Assembly: GCF_011752995.1 (NCBI RefSeq)
Contig: NZ_VWWL01000024.1
Coordinates: 55,723-119,722, forward strand
DNA length: 64,000 nucleotides
DNA from: Burkholderia sp. Ax-1724
Lineage (GTDB): Bacteria; Pseudomonadota; Gammaproteobacteria; Burkholderiales; Burkholderiaceae
Direction of reading: 5' to 3'
Each line of letters starts with the position of its first letter. Positions within the stretch are counted from its first letter, which is position 1. Shown piece by piece: positions 45,476-55,279 of the stretch. Below the pieces are notes generated by a model. The model did no database searches. It saw only the letters and a program-made list of their open reading frames with translations, and had not been told where the DNA came from. Position numbers and translations under genes: made by a program.

Positions 45476-45784
45476 ATGTTGCTGATCGAATGTCCGTGGT
45501 GCGGCCCGCGCGCCGAAGCGGAATTCACCTGCGGCGGCGAAGCCGAGATCGCGCGCCCGCTGGAGACCGAACAACTCACCGACAAGGAATGGGGCGACTA
45601 CCTGTTCATGCGCCATAACCCGCGCGGCGTGCACAAGGAGCAATGGCTGCACGCGCAGGGTTGCCGCCGCTGGTTCATGGCGACGCGCGACACCGTCACG
45701 TACGAAATTCTCGGCTACGAGACGTTCCGGCGCGGCGGCGCGACGGGCGACTCGACCACGCCGGCGCAAGGAGACAAGGCATGA
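45476..45784 (+). CDS. soxD: sarcosine oxidase subunit delta
   Basis: 102 residues. A zinc site is visible: IECPWCGPR and HAQGCRRWF. Small structural subunit of the heterotetramer. Its stop overlaps the soxA start (ATGA), indicating coupled translation. Confidence 0.95.
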   Translation: MLLIECPWCGPRAEAEFTCGGEAEIARPLETEQLTDKEWGDYLFMRHNPRGVHKEQWLHAQGCRRWFMATRDTVTYEILGYETFRRGGATGDSTTPAQGDKA

Positions 45785-48700
45785 GCCAGAAGAACCGACT
45801 CGGCACGGGCGGGCGCGTCAATCGCGCGATTCCGTTGAACTTCACGTTCAACGGCCGCACGTATCAGGGCTATCAGGGCGACACGCTGGCCTCGGCGCTG
45901 CTCGCCAACGACGTGCATTTCGTCGCGCGCAGCTTCAAGTATCACCGGCCGCGCGGCATCGTCACGGCCGACGTCGCCGAGCCGAACGCGGTCGTGCAGC
46001 TCGAACGCGGCGCGTATACCGTGCCGAACGCGCGCGCGACCGAGATCGAGCTGTATCAGGGGCTCGTCGCGACCAGCGTGAACGCGGAGCCGTCGCTCGA
46101 ACAGGATCGCATGGCGGTCAACCAGAAGTTTGCGCGCTTTCTGCCCGCGGGTTTCTACTACAAGACCTTCATGTGGCCGCGCAAATGGTGGCCGAAGTAC
46201 GAGGAGAAGATTCGCGAGGCGGCGGGTCTTGGCAAGGCGCCCGAGGCGCTCGACGCCGACCGCTACGACAAGTCTTTTGCGCATTGCGACGTGCTGGTGG
46301 TCGGCGGCGGACCGAGCGGCCTGCTCGCGGCGCTCACCGCGGCGCGCAGCGGCGCGCGCGTGATGCTCGTCGACGATCAGCGCGAACTGGGCGGCAGCCT
46401 GCTCGCGGGCAAGACCGAGATCGACGGGCGTCCCGCGATTCATTGGGTCGAAAAGGTCGAGGCCGAACTCGCCGCGCTGCCCGACGTGACGATTCTGTCG
46501 CGCAGCACCGCATTCGGCTATCAGGATCACAACCTCGTGACCGTCACGCAGCGTCTCACCGAGCATCTGCCGGTGTCCGCGCGCCGCGGTTCGCGCGAAG
46601 TGCTGTGGAAGATCCGCGCGAAGCGCGTGATTCTCGCCACCGGCGCGCAGGAGCGCCCGCTCGTATTCGGCAACAACGATCTGCCGGGCGTGATGCTGGC
46701 CTCGGCGGTGTCGGCGTATATCCACCGTTATGCGGTGCTGCCGGGCCGTAACGCGGTCGTGTTCGCGAACAACGACGCGGGCTATCAGTGCGCGCTCGAT
46801 CTGAAGGCATGCGGTGCGGCGGTGACGGTCGTCGATCCGCGCGCGCAAGGCGCGAGCGAGCTGCAAGCGGCGGCGCGCCGCCAGGGCATCAAGGTGATGA
46901 ACGGCGCGGCGGTGGCGAGCGCGCGCGGCAAGCTGCGCGTGTCGTCGGTCGAGGTCGTCGCGTGGGCGAACGGCCGCAGCGGTGCGAAGCAGGCCGAGCT
47001 TCCCTGCGATCTGCTCGCGATGTCGGGCGGCTTTAGCCCGGTGCTGCATCTGTTCGCGCAATCGGGCGGCAAGGCGCACTGGAACGAGGCGAAGGCGTGC
47101 TTCATGCCCGGCAAGCGCGTGCAGCAAGAGGTGAGCGTGGGCGCGGCCGCCGGCGAGTTCGGTTTTGCGCGGGCGCTGGCGCTCGCGATCGACGCGGGCG
47201 TCGATGCGGCCAAATCGCTCGGCTTCGCGGTCGAGCGCCCGCCGCTGCTGAAGCTCGTCGATCATGCCGAGGCGCCCATCCAGCCGCTCTGGCTGGTCGG
47301 CAGCCGCGAGGCCGCGGCGCGCGGGCCGAAGCAGTTCGTCGATTTCCAGAACGACGTCTCGGCGGCGGACATCCTGCTCGCCGCGCGCGAAGGCTTCGAA
47401 TCGGTCGAGCACGTCAAGCGCTATACGGCCATGGGCTTCGGCACCGATCAGGGCAAGCTCGGCAACATCAACGGCATGGCGATTCTCGCCGATGCGCTCG
47501 GCAAGTCGATTCCCGAAACGGGCACGACGACGTTCCGCCCGAACTACACGCCCGTCACGTTCGGCACGTTCGCGGGGCGCGAGTTGGGCGATCTGCTCGA
47601 TCCGATCCGCAAGACCTGCATTCACGAATGGCACGTCGAGCATGGCGCGATGTTCGAGGACGTCGGCAACTGGAAGCGGCCCTGGTATTACCCGCAAGGC
47701 AGCGAGGACCTGCACGCGGCCGTCAAGCGCGAATGTCTTGCGGTGCGCAACGGCGTCGGCATGCTCGACGCGTCGACGCTCGGCAAGATCGACATTCAGG
47801 GACCGGACGCCGCCAAACTGCTGAACTGGGTCTATACGAACCCGTGGAGCAAGCTCGAAGTCGGCAAGTGCCGCTACGGCCTGATGCTCGACGAAAACGG
47901 CATGGTCTTCGACGACGGCGTGACGGTGCGCCTCGGCGAGCAGCACTACATGATGACCACCACGACGGGCGGCGCGGCGCGCGTGCTGACGTGGCTCGAA
48001 CGCTGGCTGCAAACGGAATGGCCCGACATGAAGGTGCGGCTCGCGTCCGTCACCGACCACTGGGCGACCTTCGCCGTGGTCGGCCCGAAGAGCCGCAAGG
48101 TGCTGCAAAAGGTCTGCGCGGACATCGACTTCGCGAATGCCGGGTTTCCGTTCATGTCGTATCGCAACGGCACGGTGGCGGGCGCGAAGGCGCGCGTCAT
48201 GCGCATCAGCTTCTCGGGCGAGCTGGCCTATGAGGTGAACGTGCCGGCCAACGCGGGCCGCGCGGTCTGGGAAGCGCTGATGCAGGCGGGCGCCGAATTC
48301 GGCATCACGCCGTATGGCACGGAAACGATGCACGTGCTGCGCGCGGAGAAGGGCTACATCATCGTCGGCCAGGATACCGACGGCTCGGTGACGCCTTTCG
48401 ATCTCGGCATGGGCGGGCTTGTTTCGAAGGCGAAGGACTTCCTCGGCAAGCGTTCGCTCTCTCGCTCGGACACGGCGAAGGAAGGCCGCAAGCAGTTCGT
48501 CGGCCTGCTCACCGACGACGCGCAGTACGTGCTGCCCGAAGGCGGCCAGATCGTCGCGCCCGATGCGGTGACGCGTGCCGACGGGACGACGCCGATGCTC
48601 GGCCACGTCACGTCGAGCTATTACAGCCCGGTTCTCGACCGCTCGATCGCGCTCGCGGTGGTGAAGGGCGGTCTCGGCAAGATGGGCGAGAAAGTCGTGG

Positions 48701-48789
48701 TGCCGATGGCCGATGGCCGTCGCGTTGCCGCGACGATCGCGAGCCCGGTTTTCTATGACACGGAAGGGGTGCGTCAGCATGTTGAATGA
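45781..48789 (+). CDS. soxA: sarcosine oxidase subunit alpha
   Basis: 1002 residues from the ATG that overlaps the soxD stop. Residues ~15-100 match the BFD-like/2Fe-2S-type N-terminal fold (YQGYQGDTLASALLANDVHF). The NAD-binding fold is VLVVGGGPSGLLAALTAARS (~172). The C-terminal ~380 residues are a GcvT/aminomethyltransferase-like folate domain, which takes up the methyl carbon. soxG starts 11 bp before its stop. Confidence 0.97.
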   Translation: MSQKNRLGTGGRVNRAIPLNFTFNGRTYQGYQGDTLASALLANDVHFVARSFKYHRPRGIVTADVAEPNAVVQLERGAYTVPNARATEIELYQGLVATSVNAEPSLEQDRMAVNQKFARFLPAGFYYKTFMWPRKWWPKYEEKIREAAGLGKAPEALDADRYDKSFAHCDVLVVGGGPSGLLAALTAARSGARVMLVDDQRELGGSLLAGKTEIDGRPAIHWVEKVEAELAALPDVTILSRSTAFGYQDHNLVTVTQRLTEHLPVSARRGSREVLWKIRAKRVILATGAQERPLVFGNNDLPGVMLASAVSAYIHRYAVLPGRNAVVFANNDAGYQCALDLKACGAAVTVVDPRAQGASELQAAARRQGIKVMNGAAVASARGKLRVSSVEVVAWANGRSGAKQAELPCDLLAMSGGFSPVLHLFAQSGGKAHWNEAKACFMPGKRVQQEVSVGAAAGEFGFARALALAIDAGVDAAKSLGFAVERPPLLKLVDHAEAPIQPLWLVGSREAAARGPKQFVDFQNDVSAADILLAAREGFESVEHVKRYTAMGFGTDQGKLGNINGMAILADALGKSIPETGTTTFRPNYTPVTFGTFAGRELGDLLDPIRKTCIHEWHVEHGAMFEDVGNWKRPWYYPQGSEDLHAAVKRECLAVRNGVGMLDASTLGKIDIQGPDAAKLLNWVYTNPWSKLEVGKCRYGLMLDENGMVFDDGVTVRLGEQHYMMTTTTGGAARVLTWLERWLQTEWPDMKVRLASVTDHWATFAVVGPKSRKVLQKVCADIDFANAGFPFMSYRNGTVAGAKARVMRISFSGELAYEVNVPANAGRAVWEALMQAGAEFGITPYGTETMHVLRAEKGYIIVGQDTDGSVTPFDLGMGGLVSKAKDFLGKRSLSRSDTAKEGRKQFVGLLTDDAQYVLPEGGQIVAPDAVTRADGTTPMLGHVTSSYYSPVLDRSIALAVVKGGLGKMGEKVVVPMADGRRVAATIASPVFYDTEGVRQHVE

Positions 48790-49423
48790 AACGATCGAAC
48801 CGGTGCCCCTCGGGGAACGCGCGGCGACGGTGCCGCTGGAGTCGCCGTGCGTAGGCGTGGCCGCGCTGCTCGACGCGCATGAAGCGCAAGGCGAGCGCGT
48901 GACGAAGGCGTTCGCGATGCGCGAGCTGCCGTTCCGCGATCTCGTGACGGTGCGCGGCGAGCCCGGCGATGCCGCGTTTGCCGAGGCGTTCGCGCGGGTG
49001 GTCGGCTGTGCGGTGCCCGCGCAGCCCAATACGCGGGTGTCCGCCGCGCAGTACGACGTGCTGTGGCTCGGTCCCGACGAATGGCTCGTGCGTTCGCGCG
49101 AAGCGGTCAACGCCGGCGTGCTCGAAGACGCGCTCGTGCGGGCGTTGAACGGCATGTGGGCGTCGGCGGTCGATGTCGGCAGCGGCTATACGGTGCTGGA
49201 ACTGAGCGGCGCGCGCGTGCGCGAAGTGCTCGCGCGCGGCTGTCCGCTCGATCTGCATCCGCGCATGTTTGGCGAAGGTCAATGCGCGCAGAGCTTCTAT
49301 TTCAAGGCGTCGATCATGCTGATTCCGACCGGCGCGGAGCGCTTCGAAGTGGTCGTGCGGCGCAGTTTCGCCGACTACTTCTGCCGCATCATGCTCGACG
49401 CCGCGGCGCCGCTCGTGTCATGA
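48779..49423 (+). CDS. soxG: sarcosine oxidase subunit gamma
   Basis: 214 residues from the ATG at 48779, overlapping soxA by 11 bp. Matches the gamma subunit: AQYDVLWLGPDEWLVRS (~95) and SGARVREVLARGCPLDLHPR (~143). Folate-domain partner in the complex. Confidence 0.93.
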   Translation: MLNETIEPVPLGERAATVPLESPCVGVAALLDAHEAQGERVTKAFAMRELPFRDLVTVRGEPGDAAFAEAFARVVGCAVPAQPNTRVSAAQYDVLWLGPDEWLVRSREAVNAGVLEDALVRALNGMWASAVDVGSGYTVLELSGARVREVLARGCPLDLHPRMFGEGQCAQSFYFKASIMLIPTGAERFEVVVRRSFADYFCRIMLDAAAPLVS

Positions 49424-49875
49424 AGCTCGTCGAGGGCGCGTTTGCGCGGCCGTTCGATGCCGCATTCGCGCAGACGCGAGGGCGCGGCTGGAGCGTGTTC
49501 GTCGAGGCGTTGAGCGTGCCGGTGCACGTGGGCATCCACGCGCACGAACACGGCGCGCCGCAGCCGGTCGTGATCGACGCGCGGCTTGGCTACGGCGGCG
49601 CGCCCGACGAGTCCGGCGAGTGGATCGACTATGACGGCTGGTGCACGCGCATTGCCGACTTCCTCGCGCACAAGCCGCATACGCGGCTGCTCGAAATGCT
49701 CGCGGTGGACGTGGCCGCGCTTTCGTTTCGCGAGTGGCCCGCGTTGCAGACGCTCGAACTTGCACTGCACAAGCCGAAGATCCGGCCCGGCACGCGCCGC
49801 GTGGGTATCGCACTCGACTGGACGCGCGAAGACTGGATCGCGTGGCGCGGTTCGCAAGCGCTCGCGAGCCAATAA
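49420..49875 (+). CDS. dihydroneopterin aldolase-like (FolB-type) protein
   Basis: 151 residues; its ATG overlaps the soxG stop (ATGA). FolB features: WSVFVEALSVPVHVGIHAHE (the 'GI..E' start), VVIDARLGYGGAPDESG and IADFLAHKPHTRLLEMLAVD. FolB makes a folate precursor. A copy here, inside the sarcosine oxidase operon, suggests supply of THF for the methyl group, or a related pterin role. It could also be a paralogue with a changed activity, since a housekeeping folB is normally elsewhere. Confidence 0.82.
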   Translation: MKLVEGAFARPFDAAFAQTRGRGWSVFVEALSVPVHVGIHAHEHGAPQPVVIDARLGYGGAPDESGEWIDYDGWCTRIADFLAHKPHTRLLEMLAVDVAALSFREWPALQTLELALHKPKIRPGTRRVGIALDWTREDWIAWRGSQALASQ

Positions 49876-50025
49876 AACCGCCGCGCTCGCCGCTTCTCCA
49901 TGCAGCCGGTACGTAGTCGATATGCAATCGACAAGTAATCGATAAGCAGGCGCACAACTGAAGGTTCAGATCGCCGTGCCCGCGCCGCGTGCACGGATTA
50001 CGCGTCTTATTGCGCAGGTACTCCC

Positions 50026-50895
50026 ATGATTGGCGAAAACAAAGAGCAATTCATTCTCACCCTGTCGTGCCCGAGCGGGCCGGGACAGGTCGCGGCGATG
50101 GTCAGGGTACTGGAAGCGCATCATTGCTATATCGACGCGCTCAATGTTTTCGACGACGATCTGAGTGGCCGCTTTTTCGTACGCTGCGTATTTCATGCGG
50201 CCGGCGGCGAGCCGCTGTGCGTCGATAAACTCAAGCAGCAGTTCGCGCCGGTCGCGGCCGACTTCAACATGGAGTGGGCCGTGCATAGCGCCGAGGTGCG
50301 TCCCAAGGTGCTCATCATGGTGTCGAAGCTCGAGCACTGCCTCGCCGATCTGCTGTTTCGCTGGCGCATGGGCGAACTGAAAATGGATATCGTCGGCATT
50401 GCGTCGAACCATAACGATCTGGCCGCGCTCGCCGAATCGCACAAGCTGCCGTTCCATCATTTTCCGATTACCGGGGCCGGCAAGGAAGCGCAGGAGAAGC
50501 AGTGGCTCGACCTCGCGGAGCGCACGGGCGCGGAACTCGTCGTGCTCGCGCGCTATATGCAGGTGCTCACGTCCGACGCCTGCGAGAAGCTCGGCAACCG
50601 CGCGATCAATATTCATCATTCGTTTCTGCCCGGCTTCAAAGGCGCGAAGCCTTATCACCAGGCGCATGCGCGCGGCGTGAAACTGATCGGCGCGACCGCG
50701 CATTTCGTCACCGACGATCTCGACGAAGGGCCGATCATCGAGCAGTTCGTCGAACGCGTCGATCATGCGCTGCGGCCCGAGCAATTGCTGGCCGTGGGCC
50801 GCGACGTCGAATGCATCACGCTGGCGCGCGCGGTCAAGGCGTTTACCGAGCGCCGGGTATTTCTCAACGGCGACCGCACCGTCGTCTTTCAGTGA
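50026..50895 (+). CDS. purU: formyltetrahydrofolate deformylase
   Basis: 289 residues: an N-terminal ACT domain (FILTLSCPSGPGQVAAMVRV) and a formyltransferase-like domain with NIHHSFLPGFKGAKPYHQA and the catalytic-type Asp in VTDDLDEGPIIEQ. It splits formyl-THF to formate and THF, keeping THF available for sarcosine oxidase. 150 bp after the folB-like gene; sox-purU-fdhA clustering is known in Pseudomonas and Burkholderia. Confidence 0.95.
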   Translation: MIGENKEQFILTLSCPSGPGQVAAMVRVLEAHHCYIDALNVFDDDLSGRFFVRCVFHAAGGEPLCVDKLKQQFAPVAADFNMEWAVHSAEVRPKVLIMVSKLEHCLADLLFRWRMGELKMDIVGIASNHNDLAALAESHKLPFHHFPITGAGKEAQEKQWLDLAERTGAELVVLARYMQVLTSDACEKLGNRAINIHHSFLPGFKGAKPYHQAHARGVKLIGATAHFVTDDLDEGPIIEQFVERVDHALRPEQLLAVGRDVECITLARAVKAFTERRVFLNGDRTVVFQ

Positions 50896-50905
50896 CGATC
50901 GTCGC

Positions 50906-50927
50906 AGCCGGCGCGGTATGGCCGGCT
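50906..50927. terminator. weak hairpin between convergent purU and the regulator gene
   Basis: AGCCGGC 50906-50912 pairs with GCCGGCT 50921-50927 across an 8-base loop. No T-run follows on the plus strand, so only a weak terminator. Confidence 0.4.
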
Positions 50928-51970
50928 TATTCGACGCTCACGTCCGGCGTCAGCCCCTGCGATCGCGCCACGCGATACGCATGGGGCGTTTCGCCATATT
51001 CCTTGCGAAATTCGCGGCCGAGGTGCGATGCATCGGAGAACCCGCATGACGCGGCGATTTCCGTGACCGAGCGGTCGGAACTCGTGAGCATCCACGCGGC
51101 CATGCGCACACGCAATTGCCGGCCATAGGCATGCGGCGATTTGCCGGTTTCGGCCGCGAACAGTCTTTCGAGTTGCCGCACCGACAGATCGACCCGATGC
51201 GCGATATCCGCGAGCGGCAACGGGTGCCCGACATGCTGCTCCATGATGAGAATCGCGCGCCGCACCTGCGGATGCGTGGTCGGTGCGAGGCCGGCCGGAT
51301 ACGGCTGCGGCGCGTTGCCCTTTTGCGCCTCGTCGACGATCAGGATGCGCTGGGCTTTCTGCACGATGCTTGCGTCGAAGTGCCGAAGCAGGATGGCCGC
51401 GGCAACGTCGATCGACGCGCGGCCGCCCGAGCAGGTAATGCGCCGCCGGTCCATGACGAAGAGCCGGTCCGCGATCAGGCTCGATTCCGGAATCGACGGG
51501 AAGCGCTCGACGAAATCCCAATAGTGAAACCAGCTGACGCAGATGCGGTAGCCGTCCATCACGCCCGCGCGGGCCAGTGAAAAAGCGCCAGTGCAGATGC
51601 CGACGAGCGTGGTCGGCCGCGCGGCGTTTTCGCGGATGAAGCGCAAGGTCGCGTCGCTGGCGGACGGGCCGGAGTGCAGCAAGCCGCCCACGACGACCAG
51701 ATAGTCGAAGGCGCCCGCTTCCTCATAAGTTGCCCACGGTGTGACCTGAATGCCGCAGCTTGCGCGGATCGGCACGAGCGTTTCGCCGATGATGGTCCAC
51801 GAGCACCGCACGGGGCGGCTCATGTCGCCATCGTCGCCGGCGAGACGCAGCAGATCCACGAAACCGGAGAAGGCGGTCAGCGTGAAATTGGGAAGCAGGA
51901 CGATGCCGAAGCGTAACGGCGGTTTTTGGCCGTCGCGAGGCGAGACTGTCTGGGGCTGCATGGAAGGCAT
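50927..51970 (-). CDS. GATase1-like AraC-family regulator (GlxA/SouR/CdhR type)
   Basis: 347 residues. The N-terminal DJ-1/PfpI-like effector domain has FDYLVVVGGLLHSG and TLVGICTGAFSLARAGVMDG (~110-135). The C-terminal AraC HTH pair has LPLADIAHRVDLSVRQLERLF and VTEIAASCGFSDASHLGREF (~255-330). In Pseudomonas such regulators sense glycine betaine, sarcosine or carnitine. Placed next to the sox-purU operon, a sarcosine-responsive role like SouR is reasonable but unproven. Confidence 0.88.
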   Translation of the reverse strand: MPSMQPQTVSPRDGQKPPLRFGIVLLPNFTLTAFSGFVDLLRLAGDDGDMSRPVRCSWTIIGETLVPIRASCGIQVTPWATYEEAGAFDYLVVVGGLLHSGPSASDATLRFIRENAARPTTLVGICTGAFSLARAGVMDGYRICVSWFHYWDFVERFPSIPESSLIADRLFVMDRRRITCSGGRASIDVAAAILLRHFDASIVQKAQRILIVDEAQKGNAPQPYPAGLAPTTHPQVRRAILIMEQHVGHPLPLADIAHRVDLSVRQLERLFAAETGKSPHAYGRQLRVRMAAWMLTSSDRSVTEIAASCGFSDASHLGREFRKEYGETPHAYRVARSQGLTPDVSVE

Positions 51971-52502
51971 TCCGAGCGAAAGTGTGTGATGCGTGCTAGC
52001 CGTAAGCCCACGGTGAGGACGCAGCTATTTTATTGAATATGGTGGGTTGGAGTGCTTGCGTCGGCGCTGTCACTCCGTTCTGAATCTCCCCCGTAAGAAT
52101 ACACGACCTGCCGTGCGCCGGAGCCTTCCAGCGCGGCTTTAAAGCGGGCCTGGCTCGCTGCCCGACACGCGCCGCGCGTACCCATGACATTTTCAGAATG
52201 AAAGGAATCGGGCATACGTCCGAATCCCTGCCCCGCACCTGCTGGCTTTTTGTAAATTGATCGTTCAATCAACTTAAAGCCCTGTCCTGTGGGTATTGGC
52301 GGCAACGTTTGTCGCTTCTGCGCAATTGCCCGTCGCAATTGCTACGTTGATCGGCTTTTTGCCGGACAACCATGTGTCATGGGACGCACCCCATGACCGG
52401 TGCCCCATTCACGCCGATGAGCCGCACGCCGGATTCGATGCGATTTCCCTACGACGGGCCCGGCGGCGCGGCTTCATGACCCGAATTGCCAAGGAGACAA
52501 CG
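51971..52502. other. divergent control region, regulator gene and choline-binding protein gene
   Basis: 532 bases without a supported gene. Contains a BetI-type palindrome at 52257-52272; nothing else recognised. Confidence 0.55.
52257..52272. promoter_or_regulatory. BetI-type operator upstream of the choline-binding protein gene
   Basis: TTGATCGTTCAATCAA, an imperfect palindrome that matches the betI-proximal site at 59387-59402 in 15 of 16 positions. It is about 230 bp before the gene start. Confidence 0.7.
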
Positions 52503-53453
52503 ATGTGCCGATTCCCCGTGCTTAAAACAGGCGCGCTCGCGTGCGCCGCGGTTCTCTGTGCCAGCGCGTATGCCGCCGATCCGATGGCGTGCAAGGACGT
52601 GCGCTTCGCCGACGTGGGCTGGACCGATATCGCGGCGGCGACCGGCGTCGCCTCGACGATTCTCGGCGCCCTCGGCTATGCGCCGACGAAGACGATCGCC
52701 TCGGTGCCGATCACGTTCGCGGGGCTCAAGAGCAAGCAGATCGACGTGTTCCTCGGCTACTGGTCGCCCACGATGGACCCGATCGTCGAGCCGTTCACGA
52801 AGTCGGGTTCGATCAAGGTGCTGCCGACGCCCAATCTCACGGGCGCCAAGTACACGCTCGCGGTGCCCGATTACGTCTTCCAGGGCGGCCTGAAATCGTT
52901 CCAGGACATCGCGAAGTATGCGGACAAACTGCAAGGCCGCATTTACGGCATCGAGCCCGGCAATGACGGCAATGCGCTCATCGAGAAGATGATCGGCGCG
53001 AACCAGTATGGGCTCGGCAAATTCAAGCTCGTCGAATCGAGCGAGGCGGGGATGCTCGTGCAGGTCAACCGCGCGATTCGCGACAAGCAGTGGATCGTCT
53101 TCCTCGGCTGGGAGCCGCATCCGATGAACGTGCAGATGAAGATCGACTATCTCTCCGGCGGCGACGCCGTATTCGGTCCCGACTACGGCGCGGCGCGCGT
53201 GTTGACGGCGCAGCCGCCCGATTATGCGGCGCGCTGCCCGAACGTCGCGAAGTTCATCGCCAATCTGCGCTTCACGACCGACATCGAAAACCATCTGATG
53301 GTGCCGATCGCCAACAAGGTGGACCCGAACAAGGCCGCCGCCGACTGGCTGCGTGGCAATCCGCAGGTGCTCGACGCCTGGCTCGCGGGCGTGACGACGC
53401 TCGACGGCAAGCCCGGCTTGCCCGCCGTGCGCGCCTCGCTGGGCGTGCACTGA
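52503..53453 (+). CDS. choline/betaine ABC transporter substrate-binding protein (ChoX-like)
   Basis: 316 residues from the ATG at 52503 with AAGGAG 6 bp upstream; the signal ends near SAYAAD. The mature protein is OpuAC-like: VRFADVGWTDIAAATGVAST opens it, DVFLGYWSPTMDPIV (~80) and IVFLGWEPHPMN (~200) supply aromatic cage residues. It binds choline or a betaine. No permease or ATPase gene is next to it; lone binding proteins that share a distant core transporter are known in Pseudomonas (BetX/CaiX/CbcX). A BetI-type site lies upstream. Confidence 0.9.
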   Translation: MCRFPVLKTGALACAAVLCASAYAADPMACKDVRFADVGWTDIAAATGVASTILGALGYAPTKTIASVPITFAGLKSKQIDVFLGYWSPTMDPIVEPFTKSGSIKVLPTPNLTGAKYTLAVPDYVFQGGLKSFQDIAKYADKLQGRIYGIEPGNDGNALIEKMIGANQYGLGKFKLVESSEAGMLVQVNRAIRDKQWIVFLGWEPHPMNVQMKIDYLSGGDAVFGPDYGAARVLTAQPPDYAARCPNVAKFIANLRFTTDIENHLMVPIANKVDPNKAAADWLRGNPQVLDAWLAGVTTLDGKPGLPAVRASLGVH

Positions 53454-53601
53454 CAGGCATTCACCCGTGCCGTGGGGCGCCATGGGGCGCCCGTGGGTGG
53501 CGAGGCGCGACGCGTGCGTCGGATGCGCGTGGCGCTGCCCCTGAACATCCCTATTGGCGCGGCAATTCTGGTCGATTAACGTTCCGGACAGGAGGCGGCA
53601 G

Positions 53602-55248
53602 ATGGAGCAGGCGGGAATCGGTGCATGTGGCGCGCAGGAAGAGACCGTACGAGGCGGGCAGGGTCATGGGCTGCAACGCGGCCTGAACTGGAAAGACGCG
53701 TTCTGGGTGACGAGCGGCGTGCCCGCCGGCGTGCTGTTCACGATTGGCGGCGTGTGCGCGACGATCGGCCAGCCGGCCTGGGCTATCTGGATCGCCTCGA
53801 TTACGATGGGTCTCGTGCAAAGCGCGACCTACGCGGAAATCTCCGGGCTCTTTCCGCATAAGTCGGGTGGTGCTTCGGTGTACGGAGCGATCGGCTGGGT
53901 CCGCTACGGCAAGATGATCGCGCCCGTTTCCGTGTGGTGCAACTGGCTGGCGTGGTCGCCGATGCTCGCGCTCGGCTGCGGGCTTGCCGCGAACTATGCG
54001 CTCACGACACTGTTCGCGCCCGACGCGGCCATCGTGCAGTGGCACTGGACGCTCGCCAACCTCGGCTTTATCAAGCCCGGCCTGACCTTGCGCATCAACG
54101 CCACGTTTCTGATTGCCGCGGCCTTTCTGCTCGTCACGTTCAGGCTTCAGCATAGCGGCGCTTCGAAGGCGGCGAAGACGCAGAAGATACTCGGCATCGC
54201 TTCGCTCACGCCGCTGCTGATCGTCGGCCTCGTGCCGATCATCACGGGCGACGTGCCCGCCGCACATCTCCTGCCGCTGCTGCCGCTCGGGCGCGACGCG
54301 CACGGCACTCTCACCGCCGCGTACTTCGGCACCTGGAACGGGCAAGGCGTGGTGATGGCGCTGGGCGCGATGTTCATGGCGGGATGGGCGTCGTATGGAT
54401 TCGAAACGGCGGTCTGCTATACGCGCGAGTTTCGCGATCCGCGGCGCGATACGGCCAAGGCAATCTTCTGGTCGGGCGCGCTCTGCCTCGTGGTGATGAC
54501 GCTCGTGCCTCTCGCGTTTCAAGGCGCGCTCGGCACGCCGCTGATGCTCGATCCGCGCATCGGCGACGGCACGGGCGTGGGCACCGCCATGGCCGCGATG
54601 GTGGGCGGCGGCGCGTGGGTTGGCAACGCCATCGTGGTGATGCTGATGCTCTCGATCCTGCTGATCGTGATGACCTCGATGATGGGATCGTCGCGCACGC
54701 TCTATCAGGCGTCGGTGGACGGCTGGCTGCCGCGCTACCTCTCGCGCGTGAACGGGCACGGCGCGCCGACGGCGGCGATGTGGACCGACCTCTGCTTCAA
54801 TCTCGTGCTGCTGGCGATGTCGGACTATATGACGGTGCTGTCGATCTCGAACGTCTGCTATATGTTGTTCGTGTTTCTCAACCTGCAGTCGGGATGGATT
54901 CATCGCATGGATCGCGGCACGCGCGTGCGCCCGTTTCGCTGCCCGACGTGGCTGCTCGCGCTCGGTGCGCTGTGCGGTTATGCCAACCTGGTGTTCGTCG
55001 GCGCCGGCGCCGATCTGCAAGGCGAGGGCACGCTGCGCAATGGTCTTCTCGCAATGCTGCTGATCGTGCCGGTATTCGCTTACCGGCACTACTGGCAGGA
55101 TCGCGGGCGTTTTCCGGCGGGCAGTGCGTCAGATATGAACGTGAGTGTGCCGGCGCGCAGCCGGTGGTTGAATCTGGCGCCGTATGGGGCGCTTGCCGCA
55201 GCCGTGCTTACGGTGGCCGTTTCGCATTGGCTGGCGGCTTCGGTTTGA
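53602..55248 (+). CDS. APC-family amino-acid/amine permease
   Basis: 548 residues from the ATG at 53602 with GGAGG upstream; an upstream extension lacks homology. About 12 membrane helices; the first carries SGVPAGVLFTIGGVCATIGQ, a typical APC helix 1, and YAEISGLFPHKSGGASVYGA follows helix 2. It lies 148 bp after the choline-binding protein, same direction, before betA in opposite orientation. Uptake of choline or a related amine is suggested by the context alone. Confidence 0.85.
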   Translation: MEQAGIGACGAQEETVRGGQGHGLQRGLNWKDAFWVTSGVPAGVLFTIGGVCATIGQPAWAIWIASITMGLVQSATYAEISGLFPHKSGGASVYGAIGWVRYGKMIAPVSVWCNWLAWSPMLALGCGLAANYALTTLFAPDAAIVQWHWTLANLGFIKPGLTLRINATFLIAAAFLLVTFRLQHSGASKAAKTQKILGIASLTPLLIVGLVPIITGDVPAAHLLPLLPLGRDAHGTLTAAYFGTWNGQGVVMALGAMFMAGWASYGFETAVCYTREFRDPRRDTAKAIFWSGALCLVVMTLVPLAFQGALGTPLMLDPRIGDGTGVGTAMAAMVGGGAWVGNAIVVMLMLSILLIVMTSMMGSSRTLYQASVDGWLPRYLSRVNGHGAPTAAMWTDLCFNLVLLAMSDYMTVLSISNVCYMLFVFLNLQSGWIHRMDRGTRVRPFRCPTWLLALGALCGYANLVFVGAGADLQGEGTLRNGLLAMLLIVPVFAYRHYWQDRGRFPAGSASDMNVSVPARSRWLNLAPYGALAAAVLTVAVSHWLAASV

Positions 55249-55279
55249 AGCAGCCGCGGAGTTCGGTGGTCGGCGGCGT

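Noticed and set aside
45715..49155. 1146-codon minus-strand open frame over soxA and soxG
   Set aside because: It is the mirror of soxD-soxA-soxG, which have unmistakable motifs. The antisense translation is Arg/His/Ala-rich without any family, a common effect of high GC.
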